The notes beneath the pieces are model-generated. The model worked only from the letters and a program-made list of their open reading frames with translations. It made no database searches and was not told where the DNA came from. Below, piece by piece: positions 56,430 to 64,000 of a DNA stretch of 64,000 nt (within the stretch, counting starts at the first letter, position 1; every line of letters begins with the position of its first letter). The translations under genes and the position numbers were made by a program. The stretch is from Elephas maximus indicus (Eukaryota > Chordata > Mammalia > Proboscidea > Elephantidae), in contig NC_064823.1 of the NCBI RefSeq assembly GCF_024166365.1, positions 3,466,924 through 3,530,923 of the forward strand. Direction: 5' to 3'.

Positions 56430-57204
56430 TCTTTTAGCAGCGAAATGTTCTTCTCCACTCCTTTTTCATGACATTGACTTTTTGAGGCAATGAATCTGAC
56501 TTCTAAAAGTGAAATAAGTCAATTCACTAACAAAAAAAAATGTGTAACTGTCTAACAGGTCAGAAACTCCTGAGACTCATATCTCTATAGCCAGCACATT
56601 TACTCCTGTTAGCCAAACCTAATGGGAATTAAAATAATCAAGATGTTGCCTGGTGACAGTGGAATTTAGAATAAAGGAAATAAAGTCTATGCTTCAAATG
56701 CTTAAAGACACAGAGCTCTGACAGCTTCACGTACCCACTGCCACAATAGAGAAGGATATTCCAGGTGGACAAAATACTCAAATCAGCCTAAAAGGGCACC
56801 CTCTCCCAGAGCCCTTTTTGGGTGAGCCCTGCCAATATCTTCTTTTGCAACTCATCTTTTTTTTTTTTTTCTTTCCAAGAACCTCTTTTGAAAACTCCTT
56901 TTCCCACATTTTGTTTAACCAAATTGTGTGTGTGTGTTTATATATTTTATTTAGATCCAATTTTGGTATAAATCAGAAATTGTTTAAAAATCCTCAAGCG
57001 TAAGATTTGAAAAGTCGTGTGGGTTTTCGTTCGTTCGTTTGTTTCCCTTCCAAAGAATGTGCCTACACAGTAATTGAGCTTTAGGGTCACTAATTCGCCT
57101 CTCTCTTCCTTCCTTGTTTTCAGTGGATAAAACAATTAAAATATCACAATACAAGTCACTGCAACTGATCAGAATACAAAGGAAAAAGGGCATAGGGCCA
57201 TAGA

Positions 57205-57350
57205 CCACTTTAAAGTATTAGCTCCATTTCACCTAAGAGAAAGCCGAGGCACAGAGCTAAAGCAAGTGTTGCACTGCCAGCAGGTGGTAGAGCAGGCTTG
57301 GCATAGGTTGGTTTTAGAGTCTTAACTACTTTGCTACAGTACTGCCTCTT
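57205..57350 (+). mobile_element. MIR-like SINE
   Basis: CTCCATTTCACCTAAGAGAA, GCCGAGGCACAGAGCTAAAG and CTGCCAGCAGGTGGTAGAGC. Confidence 0.55.
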
Positions 57351-57714
57351 ACTGGCCAGGTGCCTTGTCCCAAGCCCAACAACCAGTGAGTGGGGGGACC
57401 TGAACTAGTATCCCGATATCCCCAGGCCCAGGCCAAGAGGTCCTCAATAGTACTTTGAGATATTTAGCACTGCTATTCGGAATGCAAGAGGTTGTTTTAT
57501 CTTCTCCGCTACTATTCCGGAAACGCCGGTGCCTAAATGCCTTTCTTTTTGTTTTCATAGCCTTTGTAACTTCCTTTGGACCCACAAAAAAGAGAAGGCC
57601 TAATACATTCTTGAAGATGGCCATACCAGATTCAAGGTTGTCCAATATTTTTCAGAAAAATTGACAGAGGGCTCTTCGCCTGAAGTTAAAATGTGTTATA
57701 TAAATTCACAATCC

Positions 57715-57790
57715 CATTTCCCTAAGGTCCTTGAACACTGGGAGGTGGAATCGTTCCCATTTTACAGATGAATAAAGCAAAGAAAAATAA
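57715..57790 (+). mobile_element. MIR-like fragment
   Basis: TCGTTCCCATTTTACAGATG, then AATAAAGCAAAG, a short MIR core. Confidence 0.45.
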
Positions 57791-58359
57791 TCTCCATTGT
57801 GCCAGAACAGTCCCCCAGACCCCAGTGACACCGAATGGGCAGTGGAGCCCAGTCCAGATTGCATAGCCTGACCGTCCTTCCCTTCCCCAGGGGCAAGACT
57901 ATTCATTTAGCCCTAGTCTCTGGGTAGTTCCTTGAAAATAATATGTCTTTTTTTTTTTTTTTTTCTTTATGAAGTACATTCCACAGCCAGGCTTGTTTTG
58001 TACTATTCGTTGATGACTCTCTTCGGCTACTCTATGTCTTTGCCTGACTCCCCCAGTGCCAGCCATCTGTTGCTTTCCTACAAGGAATGAAGAGGGCTTG
58101 GCTGCTTATCAGCATCTGTCTGGAACTTTCCTTCAAGAGAGAAGTGGTTCTCAAAGGCAGGCTCCGGTGGGGTCCGGAGAAATATGTTCCACAGTCAAGC
58201 TGCTTTGTCCAGATGCGAGCAGTCACAACCCCAGCACGCACCTTTAAAGCCAGAGTCAGCACACAACTGGCGACATGGACACGTCTCCCCCAAAACAAGC
58301 CTCCGTTCATAAACACACCGGAAATGCATTCTCCGCAGCAGGCGTTTTAACAAGGTCAT

Positions 58360-58472
58360 CTCAAGAAAAACAAAGCAAGACTTTTATTTTTTAAATTTAA
58401 CTAGCTGACACCATATTGCCTGTAGGGTGAAAAGAGCATCTACAAGCATTAAGGGGAAGGGAGGGGAAAAGG
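58360..58472 (-). other. MGST2: MGST2 3' untranslated region
   Basis: A short 3'UTR of about 110 nt runs from the stop to the expected cleavage site. It is purine/pyrimidine-biased (CCCCTCCC run on the coding strand) and ends after an AATAAA with T/GT-rich downstream sequence. The end point is inferred. Confidence 0.7.
58383..58388 (-). terminator. MGST2: MGST2 poly(A) signal AATAAA
   Basis: The - strand reads AAAAAATAAAAGTCTTGC, a canonical AATAAA about 85 nt after the MGST2 stop, followed by the T-rich stretch TTTGTTTTTCTTG. Position and context fit the functional signal. Confidence 0.75.
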
Positions 58473-58605
58473 TTAGAGGTGCCACCTCAGTTTCTTGGCA
58501 ATATTGAGGTCCAGGTATTCATCCAGAAAGCTGCTTGCGATGCCCAGGGTGCCTAAGAAGGTCAGCAGGGCCAAAACCACCAGGCTCAACCGGAAACCTG
58601 TGACC
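58473..58605 (-). CDS. MGST2: MGST2 last coding exon with stop codon
   Basis: The acceptor is GATCGCAG, and the first G completes the split Arg codon from the preceding exon. 43 codons follow: VTGFRLSLVVLALLTFLGTL, then GIASSFLDEYLDLNIAKKLR, then WHL and TAA at 58475-58473. The exon contains transmembrane helix 4 (about LSLVVLALLTFLGTLGIA) and the short C-terminal amphipathic tail. It closely matches human MGST2 as I recall it, with a diverged last three residues (WHL here). No disruption is seen. The first three exons of the gene lie beyond the right edge of the window. The gene is convergent with MAML3. Confidence 0.94.
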
Positions 58606-59085
58606 CTGCGATCATGAGGGAGAGAGATGACAAACTGGAGAGTAATGGCAAAGAAGGCGAGTCCTAGCTAGGCTGCTCATCGTTGACACTGCCCTGAACT
58701 TGTGTGTTTCTGCCATTTCAAAAGTTTGATTCACCACTTAAAGGGGTTGTCTAGCCAGAGTGGCTAATTGGCTTCTTTGAACATTCAGAAGATTATCAAG
58801 ACTGGGCAGGATCATTTCCTTGGCAGCTTTTTGGAAGCAGTGCAAAATTTTTACAAGGATTTAAAGTATAGTGGTCAAGGAGCGCACATCCAGCGCACAA
58901 TTTTATACTTGTATTTTTCCATCTCACTCCTAATTGTGTATGGCCTCAGGCAACATGGATCGCTTTTGCATCTATAACCATCAGTAATGAGAATACTTCC
59001 CACTAACCCAGACACCAAATGGGAAATTAATCCAGACTTTTTCTATCCTGCTACTTTTTGCCTAACTGCGTTATTGAGTTCTTAC
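58606..59085 (-). other. MGST2: MGST2 last intron (480 bp)
   Basis: A short intron between the 82-nt exon and the last exon, GTAAGA...CGCAG on the - strand. I see no repeat or other feature inside it. Confidence 0.9.
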
Positions 59086-59167
59086 CTTTTTTTAACAGCT
59101 TCTGAATATCCAAAAAAGTACTGGTGACGGGCATACATGTACACCAGACCCAGAAAACTTGCCAAAG
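59086..59167 (-). CDS. MGST2: MGST2 penultimate coding exon (82 nt)
   Basis: MGST2 is a four-helix integral membrane enzyme of the MAPEG family in the endoplasmic reticulum and nuclear envelope. It conjugates glutathione and can make leukotriene C4. On the - strand the acceptor CTTCTACAG is at 59168-59176 and the donor GTAAG at 59081-59085. The exon reads (A)LASFLGLVYMYARHQYFFGY then SEAVKK and ends with AG of a split codon. It covers the end of helix 3 and the conserved R-x-x-Y-F-x-G-Y loop. Its 82-nt length is the one I recall for the equivalent exon in this family. The split codon (AG|G) encodes the arginine that aligns with Arg104 of LTC4 synthase, the residue implicated in thiolate activation. 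Confidence 0.93.
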
Positions 59168-59189
59168 CTGTAGAAGAAAAAAAAAGAAG

Positions 59190-59396
59190 AAGGTACAGAC
59201 TACGATGGCAGTCTCTCAAAATGTGGTGTAAAGACTGAGAAAATATTCACAAAACATATATCCGATAGAAGACGTGTATCCTGAGTATACAGAGAATGCT
59301 CACAACTCAATAATAAAAACAACTCATTTTTTTAAAATGGTCAAAAGATTTGAACAGACACTTTATATAGGAAAACAGGCACATGAACAAAATCTC
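59190..59396 (+). mobile_element. Old L1 ORF2 end, part 1 (before RTE insertion)
   Basis: AGACGTGTATCCTGAGTATA, ATGGTCAAAAGATTTGAACA, GCACATGAACAAAATCTC are typical of mammalian L1 near the ORF2 end. Confidence 0.7.
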
Positions 59397-59405
59397 AACA
59401 TCATT

Positions 59406-60526
59406 GTTGTTGTTAGGTGCCGTCAAGTCAATTCTGACTCATAGCAACCCTATGCACAACAGAACAAAACACTGCCTGGTCCTGCGCCACCCTCACAATT
59501 ATTGCAATGCTTGAGCCCACTGTTGTAGCCACTGTGTCAATCCATCTCATTGAGGGTCTTCCTCTTTTTCACTGACCTTCTACTTTACCAAGGATGATGT
59601 CCTTCTCCAGAGACTGATCCCTCCTGATAACGTCCAAAGTATGTAAGACGCAGTCTCGCCATCCTTGCTTCTAATGAGCATTCTGGTTGTACTTCTTCCA
59701 AGACAGATTTGTTCGTTCTTCTGGCAGTCCACGATATATTCAATATTCTTCACCAACACCACAATTCAAAGGTGTCAATTCTTCCATCTTCTTTATTCAT
59801 TGTCCAGCTCGCACATGTGTATGAGGTAATTAAAAACACCATGGCTTGGCTCAGGTGTACCTTAGTCCTCAAGGTGACAGCTTTGCTTTTCAACACTTTA
59901 AAGAGGTCCTTTGCAGCAGATGAGCCCAATGTAATGCATCTTATGATTTCTTGACTACTGCTTCCATGGGTGTTGATTGTGGATCCAAGTAAAATGAAAT
60001 CCTTGGCAACTTCAATCTTTTCTCTGTTTATCATGATGTTGCTTATTGGTCCAGTGGTGAGGATTTTTGTTTTTTTATGTTGAGGTGTCATCCGTACTGA
60101 AGGCTGTGGTCTTTGATCTTCATCAGTCAGTGCTTCAAGTCCTCTTCACTTTCAGCAAGGAAGGTTTTGTCATCTGTGTAATGCAGGTTGTTAATGAGTC
60201 TTCCTCCAATCCTAATGCCCTGTTCTTCTTCGTATAGTCCAGTTTATTGGATTATTTGCTCAGCATACAGATTGAATACATATGGTGAAAGGATGCAACC
60301 CTGAAGCACACCTTTCCTGACTTTAAGCCATGCAGTATCCCCTTGCTCTGTTTGAACAACTGCCTCTTGCTTGATCCATGTACAGATTCCTCATGAGCAC
60401 AATTAAATGTGCTGGAATTCCCATTCTCTGCCATGTTATCCATAATATGTTATGATCCACACAGTTGAATGCCTTTGCATAGTCAATAAAACACAGGCAA
60501 ATATCTTTCTGGTGTTCTCTGGTATT
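59406..60526 (-). mobile_element. 5'-truncated RTE copy inside an L1
   Basis: About 1.1 kb of RTE 3' half on the - strand (peptides such as YICLCFIDYAKAFNCVDHN-like and LLGSTINTHGSSSQEI), ending in the RTE 3' terminus at 59406. The flanks CAACATCATT (59396-59405) and TCAACATTAC (about 60526-60535) look like a target-site duplication within an L1 ORF2 3' region, whose sequence resumes afterwards (ACTAGTCATCAGC). The element is coding-dead. Confidence 0.88.
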
Positions 60527-61097
60527 CAACATTACTAGTCATCAGCAAACTGCACTTAAAATTTGACAGCACTACAGACCCACCAGATTGGCTAAAATGA
60601 AAAAAGATTGACAACACAAAATGTTGGTGAGACTATAGAACAACTGGAATGCTAATACATTATTGGTGGGAATGCAATATGGTGCAATGGCTTTGAGAAA
60701 AAGTCTGGTACTTTCTATTAAAACTAAACATACTCTTACCTTTTGACCCAGAAATTTCATTTCTATGTATTTGCCCAAGAGAAATGAAAGCATATGTCCC
60801 TAAAAAGACTTGTATAAGAATGCTCATTGCAGCTTTATTCATAACAACCAAGAACTGGAAACAGCCCAGAGGCCTATCCACAGACAAGTAAATAACCAAA
60901 CGGTGGGACAGTCATACAACAGAATAACACTCGGCAATGAAAAGAAACTACTGATGTGTGCAACAACATGGCAAACCTCAAAAACAGTTTGCTGAGTGAA
61001 TGAAGCATTACACAAGAGTACATACTTTATGATTCCAATTATGTGAATTTCTATAATGGAAAAAACTAAAAGACAATGAAAAAAGCAGAACAATGTT
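60527..61097 (+). mobile_element. Old L1, part 2 (between insertions)
   Basis: AATGTTGGTGAGACTATAGA, CATTGCAGCTTTATTCATAA and CCAGAGGCCTATCCACAGAC continue the L1 from 59396 in order. Confidence 0.75.
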
Positions 61098-61110
61098 TGT
61101 CTCTTGTCTT

Positions 61111-61718
61111 TTTTTTTTTTTTTTTTAACATTTTGGCAGTCCACGATATATTCAATATTCTTCACCAACACCACAACTCAAAGGTGTCAATTCTTCCATC
61201 TTCTTTATTCATCGTCCAGCTCGCACATGTGTATGAGGTAATTAAAAACATGTGGCTTGGGTGAAAGTTTACACAGCAAATTAGTTTCCCATTCAACAAT
61301 TTATACACATTTTGCTTCATGACATTAGTTGCAATTCCCTCAATGTGACAGCACTCTACCCACTTCCTCCCTGAGTTTCCTGATTCCTTCCATTTGTCCA
61401 TCTTTCCTGCCCCTTCCTCCTTCTGAACTTTGCTTTTGGGCAAATGTTGCCTTTTGGTCTCATACGGTTGATTGTTCTGAGGAGCACGTTCCTCACAAGT
61501 GTTATTGTTCATTTTACAGGTCTGTATATTGTTTGACTGAAAGGGACTGGGTTCAGTTCCAGGTCTGAAGGATGCCTAAGGGCCTTAGTCTTGGGGATTC
61601 CACCAGTTTGTATTAGACCAGTAAGTCTGGTCTTTTTTTAGGAATTTGAATTGTGTTCCACATTTTTCTCCCATTCTGTCCAGGACCTTCTACTGTGATC
61701 ATGCTCAGAATGGTCGAC
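61111..61718 (-). mobile_element. Chimeric retro-insertion: LINE-like 3' segment plus RTE fragment
   Basis: The insertion is bounded by the perfect 13-bp duplication TGTCTCTTGTCTT at 61098-61110 and 61719-61731. Read on the - strand it starts with the LINE-like 3' element also seen at 63357-63820. Where that element normally ends (CTAAAGCACAATAAA) it instead continues at 61260 into about 125 bp of RTE sequence (61255 to 61133) and then a poly(A) tail of about 18 nt (T run 61109-61126). The RTE piece is about 97 percent identical to 59722-59848 and shares its private changes. It lies inside an old + strand L1. Confidence 0.82.
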
Positions 61719-61731
61719 TGTCTCTTGTCTT

Positions 61732-61925
61732 GAAGGAAGTGAGGATGGGGACTAACTGGGAGGGCATGAGGGAACTTTCTGGGTGGTGATCATGTTCTGT
61801 ATCTTGATAGGGATTTGGTCACACAGGTGTATACACTTGTCAAAACTCAACAAATGGTACACTAAAACTTTGTGAATTTTACTATATGGAAATTTTATTT
61901 AAAAAATAAATGTAAAATGTGGTAC
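61732..61925 (+). mobile_element. Old L1, part 3 (3' end)
   Basis: GGTGGTGATCATGTTCTGTA, CACACAGGTGTATACACTTG, then TTTAAAAAATAAATG close the L1 interrupted at 61110. Confidence 0.7.
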
Positions 61926-63149
61926 GATGTTCTGTCGTTTTGTCCAGTGTAAAACATCAATGTCCTTCCTACCTTAGAGACCCTTTTTCTTCCACGGCAC
62001 CTCACAGATGCAAATTGCCAGAGCTCTCTTGTAAACATTGGAGTCTATCTGTGGGACTCTGATATTGCTGGGTAAAATTACATTCATTATTTTATTTGGT
62101 CACAAACTCCTTTTATTTCTGCTATACCAGGTATGTTATTCTAAGCACTGAAAAGATAGAGAAGCTACCTGCCTTTATGGAGTTTTCATTTTATCAGCAG
62201 ACAGACAACAAACAAAATAATTAGAAGAAAATTACAGACTTGAAAGTGCCATGAAGGAAATGAAGAGAAATGGAAATTGGAGGAGGCTGCCTTTAGAAAG
62301 GGTCAGAGAAGGTCTCCCTGAGGGGATGACAGTCAGCTTACAGCCTGAAGGAAGGGGCCAAGTCAAGAGCTGGAGAAGTTGGGTTAGAGCCGCTGGCATC
62401 TCAGGAAGTCCAAGGATTCTGAGCACGCTGGTGGTTTTGAAACTCCCTATTCTAATTACTCTAATAAAGTCAATGAGAACTGTCCAGGGGCAGTTAAAAG
62501 TTAAAGCAACTTACTTTGGAAAAGAAAATAATAGCAAGAAGATGCCCAAGAAATCCTTTCCTGACAGGCAGTTGGCCTAATTCAGCCCTTCATAATTGAA
62601 ATCCAGCGGGTCAGATGGCAGAGCCTGAGTCCCATTATCGAAAAGCACTTTTCTTATTAGTTGTTAATGTGGTCTTACCTAACAAGGAACAATTACTCTC
62701 ATTCACGCCCTTAGGGACAAAGGGTGACTTGAAATAAGGTTAAGAAGCCTTCTTCTAAAGAACATTTTATCTGAAATTCCTCAGTTGATGGTAAAAATTA
62801 TAAGAAAGAGAATAATGGCAGTGCCTTTGGAAGCCACTGGATTTTGCTTTTATTTAAATCGTAGCAATCAAGTGTCAGACCCAAATAAGGCAATGAAATT
62901 TACCAGAAAGCAAAGGGGATGGGATTTCTCCGACTGAGGTAACAGGTGCTATGTCTGAGTCCCTGTTAAAGTGACAGACAGGGTTTGGGTAAAGCCCTCA
63001 GCTTGCCAAGGATGCCCCAGTCAAATAGAAAGTGGATGTTTGTAGAGCTGCTACATATAAACATTAGCACTATATCCTTCGAACGTTTACGAAAAGGACA
63101 TGGGTTGTTGGAACAAATACCTATAGGCTCTGCTCTCTATCTGAAAGCT

Positions 63150-63345
63150 AATTTTTCCCTGTATTGGTTAAGGACAAGTTGGACAAATTCTCTGTATCTT
63201 AGTTTCCTCATCTGTAAAGTAGGAATTAATGACAGAACCTACCCCATAGGAAGATTTTAAATTCTATAATTATACACACAACATAATGTAAGTGTAAAAC
63301 TTAAAACGGTACTTGTCACATAGTAAGGGCACAAGACGTATTAGC
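63150..63345 (+). mobile_element. MIR-like SINE
   Basis: ATCTTAGTTTCCTCATCTGT, GTAGGAATTAATGACAGAAC and ACTTGTCACATAGTAAGGGC. Confidence 0.55.
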
Positions 63346-63356
63346 TATAATGTTTT

Positions 63357-63820
63357 TTAATGTTTTATTGTGATTTTGGAGAAAATTTACATGGCAAACT
63401 AGGTTCTCATTTAACAATTTCTAGACATATTATTCATACTGGTTACACTTTCGCAATGTGTCAGCCTTCTCATTATTTCCATTCTGGTTGTTTTCCTCCC
63501 ATTAATCTTGCTTCCCTATCCTCCCTTACTTCTCATCTCTGGTCTAGGGTAAATGTTGGCCATTAGGTCTCATTTAGATTATTTGGAGGAGCACAGGTGA
63601 TGTTATTTATTTTATGAGCCACTCTGTCTTCTGGCTTATAGATGACCACCGGGACTGGTTTGAGTCCCAAGTTTAAAGGATATTCCAGGGCAATAGTCTC
63701 AGCAGTTCCTCTAGTCTCTACTGGTCCAGTAAGTCTGGACTTTTTTAGATATTTGAGTTCTCTTCTATGTTTTTCTTCCATTCTATCCGAGACCATCCAC
63801 AGTCCTGCACCGCATAACAT
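63357..63820 (-). mobile_element. LINE-like 3' end, antisense
   Basis: TTTTATTGTGATTTTGGAGA start, TTCTCATTTAACAATTTCTA, then ACTGGTCCAGTAAGTCTGGA and CATTCTATCCGAGACC, parallel to 61262-61718 over its whole length. Confidence 0.65.
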
Positions 63821-63874
63821 CCGTTCAGGCAATGTCTGGGCACATATACGTCTGTGGTCCTGTGATGTTAAAAT

Positions 63875-64000
63875 AAAAAAACAAAACCAAACCCATTGCC
63901 ATTGAGTCAGTTCCAACTCATAGCCACTCTATAGGACAGGGTAGAACTCCCCCCTAGGGTTTCCAAGGAGCAGCTGGTGGATTCGAACTGCTGACCTTTT
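63875..64000 (-). mobile_element. AfroSINE, cut by window end
   Basis: ACCCATTGCCATTGAGTCAG to GGATTCGAACTGCTGACC. The head lies beyond 64000. Confidence 0.9.

Larger units (their letters stand above)
50613..58359. other. Intergenic region between convergent MAML3 and MGST2
   Basis: About 7.7 kb separate the two inferred poly(A) sites. Recognisable content is retrotransposon: AfroSINEs, a LINE-like 3' end, a MaLR-like LTR, RTE 5' pieces and MIRs. 51337-52075, 52825-53449 and 57800-58359 hold no gene and no repeat I can name. Confidence 0.75.
59168..64000 (-). other. MGST2: MGST2 intron upstream of the 82-nt exon (part)
   Basis: Nothing resembling the earlier MGST2 exons was found, so this is intron running past the right edge. 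It is mostly an old + strand L1 broken by an RTE insertion and by a chimeric insertion, then a second LINE-like 3' end and a SINE at the edge. 61930-63140 holds only weak old-repeat-like sequence. Confidence 0.8.

Overview
The window is mammalian nuclear DNA, almost certainly afrotherian and most likely from an elephant or close relative. The sequence shows spliced exons with canonical splice sites, large introns, dozens of AfroSINE copies (tRNA-like head, CTTGGAAACCCTATGGGGC-type body) and several copies of the RTE-type LINE that is abundant in Loxodonta. I see no prokaryotic, plasmid or viral gene set and no defence-type operon.

Two genes are present in convergent, tail-to-tail arrangement. 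On the + strand are the last three coding exons of MAML3 (mastermind-like Notch coactivator): 34781-35026, 39583-39667 and 47086-48086, followed by a 3'UTR of about 2.5 kb with a poly(A) signal at 50590. On the - strand are the last two coding exons of MGST2 (microsomal glutathione S-transferase 2): 59086-59167 and 58473-58605, with a poly(A) signal at 58383-58388. The same order and convergent orientation is known for MGST2-MAML3 on human chromosome 4q31, which supports MAML3 rather than MAML1 or MAML2.

Layout: 1-34780 is MAML3 intron, rich in SINEs, LTRs and DNA transposons. It includes a well-preserved Tigger1 (20988-23481), a full-length RTE with target-site duplication (30032-33148) and an orphan CpG-rich block (about 26700-27760) that could be an intragenic promoter or enhancer. 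35027-39582 and 39668-47085 are the next two MAML3 introns. 50613-58360 is the intergenic region between the two poly(A) sites. 58606-59085 and 59168-64000 are MGST2 introns.

The most unusual material is in the repeats. (i) A chimeric retro-insertion at 61111-61718, bounded by a perfect 13-bp duplication, joins a LINE-like 3' segment to a 125-bp RTE piece that matches a resident copy 1.4 kb away. (ii) A hAT-like family with CAGGGCTT termini and 8-bp duplications includes a fold-back copy and two copies with a circularly permuted MER5A-like core. (iii) The Tigger1 carries an internal ~100-bp inverted duplication of its own transposase region. (iv) Three-level nesting (SINE, LTR, SINE) orders the activity of the families. 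(v) A SINE at 10620-10912 has a recognisable tRNA-Gly head fused to RTE-derived sequence. None of these is claimed as a new functional system. They are sequence-supported structures that can be tested by alignment.
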